A DNA stretch of 64,000 nt, taken from contig CADAAA010000003.1 in the NCBI GenBank assembly GCA_902785785.1, positions 218,261-282,260 of the forward strand. The letters are read 5' to 3'. The DNA comes from an uncultured Bacteroidia bacterium. GTDB lineage: Bacteria > Bacteroidota > Bacteroidia > Bacteroidales > UBA932. The notes beneath the pieces were generated by a model that worked only from the letters and a program-made list of their open reading frames with translations, ran no database searches and had not been told where the DNA came from. This document shows, one piece after another, positions 16,515 through 25,806 of this stretch (position 1 is its first letter; the number at the start of each line of letters is the position of its first letter). The position numbers and the translations under genes are program-made.

Positions 16515-17990
16515 ATGAAGTACTACGACAAACTCATTTTCGAACTTTCGAAACCCGGCCGCAGGGCATATACCCTTCCCGCGGCGGCAGATCCTTCCGC
16601 ATCGTTCTCCATCCCTTCGGGGCTGCTCCGCGCCGAGGCTCCAGCTCTCCCCGAAGTCAGCGAGGTCGATGTCGTCCGTCACTATACCAATCTCTCGCAG
16701 ATGAATTTCGGTGTGGATACCGGCTTCTATCCGCTCGGCAGCTGCACCATGAAATACAATCCCAAGATCAACGAGGAGATTGCGGGCATGCCAGCGTTCC
16801 AGGGACTTCATCCCCTTCAGGACGAAAGTACAGTCCAGGGTGCATTGGAAGTCTATTACGAGATGGAACGCTCGCTTTCGGCCATTACCGGCATGAAGCA
16901 TTTCACGCTCAATCCCTGCGCCGGCGCGCATGGTGAGCTGACGGGTCTGATGGTCATGCGCAGCTACCACGCTTCGCGCGGCGATACCGCCCGCATTAAG
17001 GTCATCGTACCGGATAGCGCACACGGTACCAATCCTGCATCGGCTGCTGTCTGCGGCCTGAGCATCGTTGAAGTGAAGTCCAATGCCAACGGCCTGGTCG
17101 ATGTCGAGGACCTCAAGCCCCTGCTCGGTCCTGACATCGCCGGCATCATGATGACCAATCCCAATACCCTCGGACTCTTCGAGAGGGACATCAAGGAGAT
17201 TGCGGAGCTGGTCCATGGCTGCGGAGGTCTGCTCTACTATGACGGAGCCAACATGAATCCGCTTCTCGGCGTGGTCCGTCCCGGCGACATGGGCTTCGAC
17301 ATCATGCACCTGAACCTTCACAAGACCTTCTCGACCCCGCATGGCGGCGGCGGCCCGGGCTCCGGCCCCGTCGGCGTAGCCGGCAGGCTGGCGGAGTTCC
17401 TGCCGACGCCCAAGGTGGAGAAGGGGGAGGACGGCCGTTTCCACATCGTGGACGACGCCCCGATGTCCGCCGGCCGTGTGTCCGCCTTCATGGGCAATTT
17501 CGGAGTCATCCTCCGTGCATACGCATATATCCTGATGCTCGGGAAGCAGAATCTCGCCATGGCGGGCAAGCTCGCCACGCTTGGGGCAAACTACATCAAG
17601 GAAAGCCTCAAGGATGCCTACAAGCTTCCTATCCCGTCAGTGTGCAAGCATGAATTCGTATTCGACGGACTGATCGACGACGGATCGGCCACCGGCAAGC
17701 CCGGCGCGACCACGCTCGACGTGGCCAAGCGCCTGCTGGATTTCGGCTATCATGCTCCTACCATCTATTTCCCGCTGCTGTTCCATCAGGCTTTGATGAT
17801 AGAGCCGACGGAGACGGAGTCGAAGGAGACGCTCGATGCTTTCATCGACGTGATGCATGTGATTGCGAAGGAGGCTGCAGAGGATCCCGACATCCTGCAC
17901 GGAGCTCCGCACAATGCCCCTATCTCGCGTCCTGACGAGACCATGGCGGCCCGTAAGCCTGTGCTGAAATACTGGGACGGGATCAGTTGA
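16515..17990 (+). CDS. gcvPB: Glycine dehydrogenase (decarboxylating) subunit 2
   Basis: 491 residues, the C-terminal half of the split P protein. The PLP-binding segment [16 protein letters not shown] puts the Schiff-base Lys at 270. Also present are [25 protein letters not shown] and the C-terminal RPDE. Its last 8 bp overlap the convergent SEC-C gene. With gcvT, gcvH and gcvPA it completes the glycine cleavage pathway to 5,10-methylene-THF; the L protein is not in this window. Confidence 0.97.
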   Translation: MKYYDKLIFELSKPGRRAYTLPAAADPSASFSIPSGLLRAEAPALPEVSEVDVVRHYTNLSQMNFGVDTGFYPLGSCTMKYNPKINEEIAGMPAFQGLHPLQDESTVQGALEVYYEMERSLSAITGMKHFTLNPCAGAHGELTGLMVMRSYHASRGDTARIKVIVPDSAHGTNPASAAVCGLSIVEVKSNANGLVDVEDLKPLLGPDIAGIMMTNPNTLGLFERDIKEIAELVHGCGGLLYYDGANMNPLLGVVRPGDMGFDIMHLNLHKTFSTPHGGGGPGSGPVGVAGRLAEFLPTPKVEKGEDGRFHIVDDAPMSAGRVSAFMGNFGVILRAYAYILMLGKQNLAMAGKLATLGANYIKESLKDAYKLPIPSVCKHEFVFDGLIDDGSATGKPGATTLDVAKRLLDFGYHAPTIYFPLLFHQALMIEPTETESKETLDAFIDVMHVIAKEAAEDPDILHGAPHNAPISRPDETMAARKPVLKYWDGIS

Positions 17991-19182
17991 GATTCTTGCC
18001 GTGGCAGCGTCTGTAGGACAGGCCGCTGCCACAGGGACATGGATCGTCGGGGCCGACGTGCCTGACGGCCATGCTGTAACGGTAGAGTTCATTGAGCGGA
18101 CCGGACAATTCGTCCGGTCCCTTTTTTGTGCCCTCATCTCCGGAAAGGTCCTCTTCAAAGCCGCTCTCATCGACCTTGATGCTGAGTTTCAGGAGATTGG
18201 ACTCGGTGGAAGAATGGCCTTTGAGCAGCCATTTTGGAACGGAATTGGCGTATTCCGCGATGGTGTCTATGCACCTGCGGTATTCGTCGAATGTCTCGAT
18301 CTCGTTGATGCGGTCGTTGACGCAGCTGAACATGGCCTCTGCGCAGGCTTCGTCCATCGCATACTGGGCATTGACCCACACTTCGTTGAGGCAGTCTAGG
18401 ATGTCCTGGCGGTCATATCCGAGGTCTTCGAGGACCTCCCATGCGGCTTTGTATTCGGGAGTGCCGTAGCCGAAGGCGCAGAAAGGGGCGTCGCTGCCGG
18501 CGTGAAGGGCTTCCTCTTTCGTGAAACTGGCGAAATCCTTGGTGTCCGGGAATTCGTCCCAGCCGTCAATAAGCTTCTCGAACTCATAGGCATAAGGGGA
18601 GACCAGATACATCTCGCCCTTGTATGTGGCCCTCTGTATGGCTACAAGGCGGTTCTCGGCGATGCGGGCGAACTCTTCGCCGCGGTTGGTGCCGTCATCC
18701 ATCATGTCGAAGGCCTGCTTGACGAACCCTTCCACGGTGATGACTCCGTAAAGGTTGAGGAGTCCGAGCGCCAGACGCTCGGTCTCGAACGAGCCGTCCA
18801 CCCTCTTTTCCGCGATGACATGGTCCAGGATGTCCGCCACGTGGGAATAAAGGGCCTGGTCAATGCTGGCATAGACGAAATCCTTGTCGGTGTCGTCTAT
18901 GTAGATGAGGTTCAGCATTTCCAGCATATAGGGGTAGTCGGGATTGAGCAGTTCCACCCATTGGCCGGGGCCGGCGGACACCAGATCGCGCAGGAGCATG
19001 AGGTCGCTCTCCGTGAGCATGTACAACCATGCCCGCGGATTGTCTCCGATGAGACCTGCCGTGCGGTCAACAAGCCCGGCTTTCTTCTCGTTCTTGACCA
19101 GAGGCTGGTCGAAGAACTCCAGGATGTACGAAAGCTCGTCCTTGGTGAACCGGCTGAAAAACTTTATAAGTGTCCTGTCCAT
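17983..19182 (-). CDS. SEC-C motif protein of unknown function
   Basis: 399 residues. The C-terminus is a SEC-C zinc motif, [17 protein letters not shown], as at the SecA tail. The rest ([62 protein letters not shown]) is all-helical and acidic, with no recognised domain and no signal peptide. Function is unknown; the zinc motif often mediates protein or ribosome contacts. It overlaps gcvPB convergently by 8 bp and is divergent from the hydrolase fusion. Confidence 0.82.
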   Translation of the reverse strand: MDRTLIKFFSRFTKDELSYILEFFDQPLVKNEKKAGLVDRTAGLIGDNPRAWLYMLTESDLMLLRDLVSAGPGQWVELLNPDYPYMLEMLNLIYIDDTDKDFVYASIDQALYSHVADILDHVIAEKRVDGSFETERLALGLLNLYGVITVEGFVKQAFDMMDDGTNRGEEFARIAENRLVAIQRATYKGEMYLVSPYAYEFEKLIDGWDEFPDTKDFASFTKEEALHAGSDAPFCAFGYGTPEYKAAWEVLEDLGYDRQDILDCLNEVWVNAQYAMDEACAEAMFSCVNDRINEIETFDEYRRCIDTIAEYANSVPKWLLKGHSSTESNLLKLSIKVDESGFEEDLSGDEGTKKGPDELSGPLNELYRYSMAVRHVGPDDPCPCGSGLSYRRCHGKNLN

Positions 19183-19195
19183 GCCTAAAAGTGTC

Positions 19196-19224
19196 CAAAG
19201 ATAGGAGTTTTATTCTTATTTTTG
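19196..19224. promoter_or_regulatory. Divergent promoter pair (-7 boxes)
   Basis: Minus strand: TATCTTTG (19196-19203), 14 bp before the SEC-C gene start. Plus strand: TATTTTTG (19217-19224), 18 bp before the hydrolase fusion start. Both match TAnnTTTG; no clear -33 elements. The two transcripts would start within about 30 bp of each other. Confidence 0.5.
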
Positions 19225-19242
19225 TGAAAACGGGTACAAGAA

Positions 19243-20259
19243 ATGGAATTATACGAGTTCGCACGGCCCGCCCTCATGTCGGGCAAGACCATACTGTTCG
19301 TCCACGGTTTCGCGTCCAGCGGACGCAGCGGGACGGCGCGGGCGCTCCGGACCCTCCTGCCGGAGGCGGAGGTCCTCGCGCCCGACCTGCCGGTCGACCC
19401 GCACGAGGCCATGGCGCTGTTGCGCGGCCTCGTCGCGGAGCGCCGCCCCGACCTTATCCTAGGCACTTCCATGGGTGGGATGTATGCCGAGCAGCTGTAC
19501 GGCTTCGACAGGATCCTTGTCAATCCAGCCTTCCGGCTTGCCGATACTATCCTGAAGAACAACGGCTTGGGACGCAAGGAGTTCCACAATCCCCGTGAAG
19601 ACGGGCAGAAGGACTTTCTTGTGACCAAAGGTCTCCTTGAGGAGTTCCGAGAAGTATCTTCGCATTGCTTCGAGGGCATCTGTGAAGAAGAAAAGAAACG
19701 CGTATTCGCGCTCTTCGGACGGCGTGACACCCTGGTGTTCACGCACGACCTTACACGTGAGCACTATCCACAGTGCATCAGCTATGACGGGGAGCACAGC
19801 CTTGTCGATTCGTCACTCCTGCATTCTGTGCTGCCGGTAATCCAGTGGATAGACGACAGGCAGCGCGGCATCCAGCGTCCTTCAGTGCTGATAGTCTTCG
19901 ATGATGCGTTGCGCTACCGCCACAACGGCGAGGCCGTGAGCGCCTCGCTCAAGGCCGTGGAGTATCTCGCGCAGCGCTTTGACCTCCAGTTCGTTGTCAG
20001 TGGTGATGCCGACGGATGGGAGGCGATGGAAGATAAGCGGAAATGGATGGAGGACAGCATCAGCGTCCCCGTATGGAACCGTACGGTACTCACTACCAGG
20101 AAGGATCTGCTGCTGGGTGATTATCTGGTCGATGCACATCCCGAGGAGAACGGCGGTGATTCGTTCATGGGGACCGTCATCAGGCTGGGTGCTCCGGACT
20201 TCCGTGACTGGGAGGAGACAATAACCTTTTTCGCAAGAATTTGTGGCGATACTCGCTAA
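19243..20259 (+). CDS. YqiA-like alpha/beta hydrolase fused to an NT5C-like nucleotidase domain
   Basis: 338 residues in two parts. Residues 16-205 are a UPF0227/YqiA-type esterase: ILFVHGFASSGRSG, nucleophile GTSMGG (Ser 76), ALFGRRDT (Asp 162) and GEHSLVD (His 185). Residues 213-335 resemble 5'(3')-deoxyribonucleotidases of the NT5C type, with VLIVFDDALRYR, KRKWMED and the late YLVDAHPEEN. Where active NT5C enzymes have DMDG, this reads VFDD, so the nucleophilic Asp appears replaced by Val 218. The second half may be a binding domain. Two single-domain genes would be the usual arrangement. Confidence 0.72.
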   Translation: MELYEFARPALMSGKTILFVHGFASSGRSGTARALRTLLPEAEVLAPDLPVDPHEAMALLRGLVAERRPDLILGTSMGGMYAEQLYGFDRILVNPAFRLADTILKNNGLGRKEFHNPREDGQKDFLVTKGLLEEFREVSSHCFEGICEEEKKRVFALFGRRDTLVFTHDLTREHYPQCISYDGEHSLVDSSLLHSVLPVIQWIDDRQRGIQRPSVLIVFDDALRYRHNGEAVSASLKAVEYLAQRFDLQFVVSGDADGWEAMEDKRKWMEDSISVPVWNRTVLTTRKDLLLGDYLVDAHPEENGGDSFMGTVIRLGAPDFRDWEETITFFARICGDTR

Positions 20260-20274
20260 CTTTTATTAAATTTG
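20240..20274 (+). promoter_or_regulatory. Probable promoter of the DUF4988 lipoprotein
   Basis: TTTG (20240-20243), inside the end of the upstream gene, and TAAATTTG (20267-20274). The 23-bp spacing is longer than the usual 19-21, so the -33 part is uncertain. Confidence 0.5.
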
Positions 20275-20318
20275 TCTGTTCTGAAAAATGCACATGATTA
20301 ATAACACACTATATCATT

Positions 20319-22529
20319 ATGAAAAGAATTTTAGTAGCACTTTTCTCTGCCGCATTGCTGCTCACAGCGTGCGACAAGTATGATGATTCTGCCCTGCAGA
20401 ATCGCATTGACACCCTCGAAGGCCGTGTCACCGATCTGGAAACCAAGGTCAACAACATCAATGCCGACATCGCTTCGCTCCAGACGCTTGTCAGGGCGCT
20501 TCAGGAGAATGTCACCGTCGATGCGGTAACCAAGACCCAGGACGGATACGATATCTCTTTCTCCGACGGTTCCACCGTGTCCATCTCCAATGGAGAGAAG
20601 GGCGCCACCCCCCATGTCGGAGTCAAGGCTGACGACGGCGTTTTCTATTGGACGGTCGACGGCGAATGGCTGCTTGACGTTGACGGTAAGCGCGTAATCG
20701 TCACAGGTGCCGTACCTCAGGTCAAGATCCAGGACGGCAAATGGTTCGTAACGTATGACGGCAAGAACTGGCAGGACATCGGTTCTGCCGAGAGTTTGTC
20801 CGGAGTGGTAGTGACCGAGGATGCCAACTTCGTGTATCTTACAGTCCCCGGCTCCGGCTCGACCATTACTCTCTCCAAGACCGGTCGTTTCACCTTGGAT
20901 ATCGCAACGCTTGACTATGTGATCCAGCCTGGAGCCACTACCGAGATCCCGTATTCGATCTATGGAGCCGACGGCACGGAGAAACTCTTCGTACAGAGCG
21001 ATGATTTCACGGTGACTTACGATGCCTCGAAGATCTATGTAACCCCCAAGGCCAACGTTGTCTCGGGTGATGTTTTGGTGATGGCGGTACGCAACTCCGA
21101 TCAGGCGGTCTGCGGTGTCGTCCTCAGTTTTTCCCAGGGAGTCTTTGATGTGACTCCTGCTGTCACGATTCCCGCCGCCGGAGGAGATGTCCAGGCTTTC
21201 GTGAAGACCAATCTTGACTATGAGATCGTCATTCCTGACGATGCCAAGGAATGGCTTTCCGTGGGCCCTGAGACAAAGGCGCTCCGTACCGATACCCTTC
21301 GTATTACGGCTAAACCCAATGAGTCTGAGACAGATTCCCGTACTGCCAAGGTCGAGTTCCGCCCCTCTGAAGGAGCCTCCGTTTTCATGAAGGTATATCA
21401 GGAGAGTAAACCCGTGGAATCCAAGTATCCCAAGATCACCATCGCCGATTTCCTCGCACTGCCTGACGACGATACCGATATCTACCAGCTCACCGGTGTC
21501 ATCACCATCGTACGCCATTCGACATACGGCAACTTCGAGATGAAGGATGACACGGGTACGGTATATGTCTTCGGACTTACCAATGAGAAAGGAGAGTATG
21601 TCTTCACTCCTCTCGAACTCAAGAGGGGTGACAAGGTGACCCTTCATGGAACACGCAACGTACACGATGGGAAGGTCGAGGTCAAGGACGCAGTATATGA
21701 GAAACATGTTAAGGGCGAGGACATGCCTCAGGTTATTGAAGAGGTCACCATAGCGGAGTTCCTCAAAAAGCCTGCAGGTACCGACGTGTGGTACAAGCTT
21801 ACCGGGAAGATAACCGATATAGAGAATGCTAATTACGGGAACTTCTATATGGAGGATAATACCGGCAAGGTCTATGTCTATGGTCTCACCGCTACAAAGC
21901 AGGACTACAATGACAAGACTTTCTCCACGCTGAAGCTGAAGGTCGGCGATACCGTGACAGCCATCGGATACCGCACCGATTACACAGGTCCTTCCGGCAA
22001 GACCACCGCTGAGTTTGGTGGCGCTAATACTCCCGCATATTATGTCAGTCACGTTCCCGGTGAGGGAGGCGGTGATGATAATCCGGACCAGCCGGGCGGG
22101 GATGAAGAAGGCTACACTATCTCTTGGGACGGCCAGTCTGATTGGATTGGGATAGAAGATGATGAAATTAGCTATGAGTCAGGTGATTATACGGTTACTG
22201 TCTCGCTTGGGGGAGGTAAGACTAAGCCCACTGTAAATGCTAAATCCAATGACTGCCGTGCCTATGCTTTAAACACTGTTACGGTATCCAACTCTTCTAC
22301 TGATATTACCAGTCTGACTTTCTATATTTCGAGTCAAGGTAAAAAACGCTTGACTGATATCAGTGCCGATACTGGAGAAGTAACCATTGACGTTGAAGAC
22401 TGGACAGTGACTTGGACAGGCTCTTCGGATAGTGTGACTTTCACTGTAGGAGAAAAAGCTACTTATGGAACAGATGGCGCTACTAAGGCGGGCCAGTTCG
22501 ATTTTGAAAGTATCGTGGCTATGCCTTAA
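20319..22529 (+). CDS. Large surface lipoprotein: DUF4988, BACON and two OB-like domains
   Basis: 736 residues. The lipoprotein signal is MKRILVALFSAALLLTAC (Cys 18). A coiled coil follows (LQNRIDTLEGRVTDLETKVNNIN), then the DUF4988 region (DGYDISFSDGSTVSISNGEKG). A BACON-like Ig domain lies at about 270-370 (IPAAGGDVQAFVKTN). Two similar OB-like modules follow, each opening with TIADFL or TIAEFL and containing YGNFEMKDDTG or YGNFYMEDNTG. A Gly/Asp linker leads to a final beta domain. The last 140 codons are visibly richer in A and T. This architecture is common in Bacteroidales surface glycan-binding or nuclease-associated lipoproteins; no catalytic site is seen. Confidence 0.8.
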   Translation: MKRILVALFSAALLLTACDKYDDSALQNRIDTLEGRVTDLETKVNNINADIASLQTLVRALQENVTVDAVTKTQDGYDISFSDGSTVSISNGEKGATPHVGVKADDGVFYWTVDGEWLLDVDGKRVIVTGAVPQVKIQDGKWFVTYDGKNWQDIGSAESLSGVVVTEDANFVYLTVPGSGSTITLSKTGRFTLDIATLDYVIQPGATTEIPYSIYGADGTEKLFVQSDDFTVTYDASKIYVTPKANVVSGDVLVMAVRNSDQAVCGVVLSFSQGVFDVTPAVTIPAAGGDVQAFVKTNLDYEIVIPDDAKEWLSVGPETKALRTDTLRITAKPNESETDSRTAKVEFRPSEGASVFMKVYQESKPVESKYPKITIADFLALPDDDTDIYQLTGVITIVRHSTYGNFEMKDDTGTVYVFGLTNEKGEYVFTPLELKRGDKVTLHGTRNVHDGKVEVKDAVYEKHVKGEDMPQVIEEVTIAEFLKKPAGTDVWYKLTGKITDIENANYGNFYMEDNTGKVYVYGLTATKQDYNDKTFSTLKLKVGDTVTAIGYRTDYTGPSGKTTAEFGGANTPAYYVSHVPGEGGGDDNPDQPGGDEEGYTISWDGQSDWIGIEDDEISYESGDYTVTVSLGGGKTKPTVNAKSNDCRAYALNTVTVSNSSTDITSLTFYISSQGKKRLTDISADTGEVTIDVEDWTVTWTGSSDSVTFTVGEKATYGTDGATKAGQFDFESIVAMP

Positions 22530-22538
22530 GGCAGAGTT

Positions 22539-23240
22539 TCATACGAGTGTTTCGAAGCCGGTGACCGTAAGGGAGCCGGCTTCTGCTTTGAAATGGATGT
22601 CCAGGCCGCCGAAGGGCATGCCGTAGATGCGGTCGGAATCGTCCTGGTAGCGCGGGCGGGGGTCCTGGGCGAGCGCGCCGATGAGCGCCTCGAGCCCGTC
22701 AGGGCCGAGGAGGCGCTTCAGCTGCGCGCGCAAGTCCTCCGGGACGATCACCGCGAGCGGTGTCCATCCGGCAGCGTCAGTGAATCCGCCCGCCGCCTCC
22801 GGATGGGAGTCAGCGTAAGGGATATACGGCTTGATGTCGTAGATGGGCGTCCCGTCCATAAGGTCGGCGCCGAGTACATGTATGACCGGAGCGTCTTCGC
22901 ATTCGAAGTCAATGCGTTCTATGCGTACGCTTGACAAGCCAAGCGGATTGGGCCTGAAAGGGGAACGGGTGGCGAAGACACCCAGACGGGTGTTGCCGCC
23001 GAGCCTCGGCGGCCTGACCGTAGGCTGCCAGCCGCAGTCAGTATCCCGCCGATTGGCGGAGAATCCCCAGATCAGCCAGATGAAATCGAATCCTTCCAGC
23101 CCTTTGACGGCCTCCACACGGCGGTAGCTGTCCGTAAAACGGATCTCGCCGCGGAGCTCGGGAACGAGTCCGCTCTGTCTCGGGATACCGAATTTGCTGG
23201 TAAATGGAGACTTGAAATATGCGATGGGTTCCAGTGTCAT
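22539..23240 (-). CDS. trmO: tRNA (N6-threonylcarbamoyladenosine37-N6)-methyltransferase
   Basis: 233 residues of the TsaA/TrmO family. Signatures: IAYFKSPFTSKFGIPRQSG at the start, GFDFIWLIWGFS, FATRSPFRPNPLGLS (SAM-binding beta-barrel) and DGTPIYDIKPYIPYADS. The C-terminal extension (DPRPRYQDD, YGMPFGGLDIHFK) is the usual TrmO-like tail. It methylates t6A37 in tRNA decoding ACY codons. It overlaps the M23 peptidase gene by 4 bp. Confidence 0.92.
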   Translation of the reverse strand: MTLEPIAYFKSPFTSKFGIPRQSGLVPELRGEIRFTDSYRRVEAVKGLEGFDFIWLIWGFSANRRDTDCGWQPTVRPPRLGGNTRLGVFATRSPFRPNPLGLSSVRIERIDFECEDAPVIHVLGADLMDGTPIYDIKPYIPYADSHPEAAGGFTDAAGWTPLAVIVPEDLRAQLKRLLGPDGLEALIGALAQDPRPRYQDDSDRIYGMPFGGLDIHFKAEAGSLTVTGFETLV

Positions 23241-24469
23241 AGCACCGTGGCAAGAGTGTCTGCGCTGGCAATTGCAAGGCTGTCCATCTCGGCCAGTCTG
23301 GCATGGAAAGTTGAGTCGAATGCCGGCATCAACTCTTCCGGGAGAGGCTCGGCGGAAGGTGATTCGAGCGTCAGGGGATTGATGGCAGTGCCGTTCTGGT
23401 ACACCCTGAAATCGAGGTGCGGACCTGTGGCGGTTCCGGTCATGCCCACATAGCCGATGACCTGTCCCTGCTGGACATGAACACCTGCTTTGATGCCAGG
23501 GCCGTACTTGGACAAATGCATGTAGCTGGTGGTGTAGACGCTGTTGTGTCGAATCTTGACGGTATTGCCGCCGCCCCCGGCCCAGCCGGCGCTGACCACC
23601 GTGCCGTCGCCGATGGCGACGACCGGGGTGCCTGTCGGCGCGGCATAGTCAACGGCCGTGTGCGGCCGGACCTGGCCTGTGACAGGATGCCTGCGGGCGT
23701 ATGAGAAGCCGGATGATATCCTCTTGAATTCCAGTGGGGCTTTCAGGAAGGCTCTGCGGAGACTTTCTCCCTTATCGTCCCAGTAGACGTTGCCTCCGTC
23801 CCCTTGGTCAAACATCACGGCGTACTTGTCGATATCACCGCTTGTAAACCGTGCGAAATAGACGGTGTCGATGCCGATGCTCTCTCCTTCGACTTCGCTC
23901 TCTCCGTAGATGATGCGGAAGCGGTCATCCTTCTGCAGGCCGAAGAAATCCACGGTCCATGCGAAAATGTCCGAGAGTTTCATGATCAGGGCGGGGGAGG
24001 ATCCCGCCTTGGCCATGTCTGCCCACAGCGACGAGCTGATGCTGACATCGGCATAGCGGCGGTGTTTCACTACGGGCTTTTCATAAATCCATATCGCCAT
24101 GGAATCCCGGCACTGGAATACAGCCTGACGTATGCGGTCCATGTCATAGACCACATATGCGAGTTTGTTGGAGAGAGTGTCGGAATACGAACGCACTGCA
24201 TTGCCGGCGCGCATCTTGGTGACATCGAATGTAGAGTCGCACAGTTGTGCCATGGCATAAGCCTCGTCCATGCTCATTCCCAGCCTGTTCATCAGTCCGG
24301 AGAATGTCTCGCCATTATGGACTGCACTCTCTTCGCAATTGAAATCCTCAGTAAAGAATCCTATCGGAGGGACAGGGCGGGAGACCTCCTCTACGGGGAC
24401 ATCTTTGCTGCGGACGCATGAAACGGCAGCCGCCAGGACGGCGGCAACTACTAATGGTCGAAATCTCAT
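23237..24469 (-). CDS. M23 peptidoglycan endopeptidase (MepM-like)
   Basis: 410 residues. The N-terminus MRFRPLVVAAVLAAAVSC is a lipoprotein-type signal (Cys 18). The middle part (NGETFSGLMNRLGM, MRAGNAVRSYSD) is the MepM/NlpD-like non-catalytic region. The catalytic domain has all metal ligands: PHTAVDYAAP (His, Asp), TTSYMHLS and GPHLDFRV. It would cleave D,D-crosslinks in the periplasm during wall growth. ATGA overlaps couple it both to the DUF1810 gene upstream and to trmO downstream. Confidence 0.92.
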   Translation of the reverse strand: MRFRPLVVAAVLAAAVSCVRSKDVPVEEVSRPVPPIGFFTEDFNCEESAVHNGETFSGLMNRLGMSMDEAYAMAQLCDSTFDVTKMRAGNAVRSYSDTLSNKLAYVVYDMDRIRQAVFQCRDSMAIWIYEKPVVKHRRYADVSISSSLWADMAKAGSSPALIMKLSDIFAWTVDFFGLQKDDRFRIIYGESEVEGESIGIDTVYFARFTSGDIDKYAVMFDQGDGGNVYWDDKGESLRRAFLKAPLEFKRISSGFSYARRHPVTGQVRPHTAVDYAAPTGTPVVAIGDGTVVSAGWAGGGGNTVKIRHNSVYTTSYMHLSKYGPGIKAGVHVQQGQVIGYVGMTGTATGPHLDFRVYQNGTAINPLTLESPSAEPLPEELMPAFDSTFHARLAEMDSLAIASADTLATVL

Positions 24470-24900
24470 AGCATGTCAACGGTTTTCTGGTCAAGCTTCT
24501 CGTCGAAATACTTGGCCAGGACCTTGCGGAAAACCTCTTCCTTGCCGGAAGCTATGTAGAACAGTGTCATGGAGGAGCGGAGCTTCATGGTATCGACAGG
24601 GCCGAAGATCTCGGCCGCGGATTTGCCCCTGACCTGGATGAGAGAGTTGCATATCTCGCGCAAGCGGCTTCCGAGGACCTTGTCGGCAAGGTAGGCCTTG
24701 GCCTCACCCTTGCCGATGATCCCGTAGAATGCGGCTGTTTCCGAACGTCCCAGGCCCCGCAGCTGCGGAAAAACGTACCACATCCAATGCCCTTCCTTGT
24801 GACCGTTCCCGATCTCCTTCAGGGCATTCTTGTACGCATTCCCTTCATTCTGCGCATCCTTGAACCGTTGTAAATCGTAATCCATCTGTATGTTTTTCAT
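24466..24900 (-). CDS. DUF1810 family protein
   Basis: 144 residues with the DUF1810 pattern: YDLQRFKDAQ, ALKEIGNGHKEGHWMWYVFPQLRGLGRS and the conserved FGPVDTMKLRSSMTLF. No signal peptide; probably a cytoplasmic all-helical protein. The molecular function of the family is not known to me. It is linked to the M23 peptidase by a 4-bp overlap and lies 24 bp after the lipid-kinase-like gene. Confidence 0.88.
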   Translation of the reverse strand: MKNIQMDYDLQRFKDAQNEGNAYKNALKEIGNGHKEGHWMWYVFPQLRGLGRSETAAFYGIIGKGEAKAYLADKVLGSRLREICNSLIQVRGKSAAEIFGPVDTMKLRSSMTLFYIASGKEEVFRKVLAKYFDEKLDQKTVDML

Positions 24901-24924
24901 TCAATAATACACTATTTAAAAAAA

Positions 24925-25806
24925 TCAACCCTGAGAGGGGACTATCAGGCGGACGGCGTCGGGTATCAGCCTGATAGTGAAATGCTTGTCTGTGAGTGAC
25001 ATCCCGTCCAGATCAAGAGTGATCTCCTTGGCGGATTCGACCTCGAGATTCTTCACGCGGCGGAGGATGATATCGTCCGTAAAGGCAGTGTCGTCAGTGA
25101 GTCCGCCTGAGGCCAGAGCCGGAATGAGTTTCATCATCCGCGTCGGGGGCAGGGTTTTCACTATACAAAGGTCCATCTTGCCGTCATCATTGGACGCTTG
25201 CGGAGCGCAATTCAACCCTCCGGAAGCATATCTGCCGTTGGCTAACGTGAAAAGGAGTATCGACCCCGTGTCGAGCGGCACACCGTCCGCCTTGATGCGG
25301 ATGGTCCGGAAACTTCTCTTCAGGATGGTGGAGAGGGAGGGAATGAATCCCGGCACCTTGCCGTTCATTATTTCCTCGAGCCCGAAGGTGCATGCATTGA
25401 CCGCGTAGGAATTGTTGATGCGTATCATGTCGATGCCGGAAGGGGAGCCGGCTATGAGCATCGGCAGGCTGCCGAAATCCACGCCTTCGTAGTATCTTGC
25501 CAGGCTGTTGAGGCCTTCGGCGTCATAGACAGCGAGATACTTTCCTTCGCCGGAGCCCATGAGGCCGGCTGCGACACCGGCTGTCAAGGCGTCTCCGCCA
25601 CAGGAGACGAAGCAGGTGTCGATGTCCTTGTGAAGGTCGCAGAACAGCGATACATGGCGCAAAGCGTCTTCCGGACCGGTGGCCTCGTAGAAATCGTATT
25701 CCACGCCGCTGTCCATCTCATGCATCTCCCGGGACAGTTTCGCCTTAAGATTTGCAGAGGTCTCACTGTCCTCGAGGATGAACAGGTATCGCAGCATCGA
25801 CATCAT
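24925..25806 (-). CDS. Diacylglycerol/lipid kinase-like protein with degenerate active site
   Basis: 293 residues. The C-terminal half has the YegS/DAGK fold pattern (LLFTLANGRYASGGLNCAPQAS, DGKMDLCIVKTLPP). The N-terminal half should hold NPxSG, GGDGT and GxGND. Here they read LEDSETS, CGGDALTAG (70-78) and no recognisable GxGND. A second member in this window (51863-52813) keeps all three motifs and serves as an internal control. It is therefore probably an inactive or altered relative. It overlaps the deformylase gene by 4 bp. Confidence 0.7.
   Translation of the reverse strand: MMSMLRYLFILEDSETSANLKAKLSREMHEMDSGVEYDFYEATGPEDALRHVSLFCDLHKDIDTCFVSCGGDALTAGVAAGLMGSGEGKYLAVYDAEGLNSLARYYEGVDFGSLPMLIAGSPSGIDMIRINNSYAVNACTFGLEEIMNGKVPGFIPSLSTILKRSFRTIRIKADGVPLDTGSILLFTLANGRYASGGLNCAPQASNDDGKMDLCIVKTLPPTRMMKLIPALASGGLTDDTAFTDDIILRRVKNLEVESAKEITLDLDGMSLTDKHFTIRLIPDAVRLIVPSQG

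Noticed and set aside
15822-17444. 540-codon minus-strand frame across gcvPA and gcvPB
   Set aside because: Antisense shadow of two unmistakable glycine dehydrogenase subunits.
20331-22052. 573-codon minus-strand frame opposite the DUF4988 lipoprotein
   Set aside because: Antisense shadow; the plus-strand frame has a signal peptide and recognisable domains.
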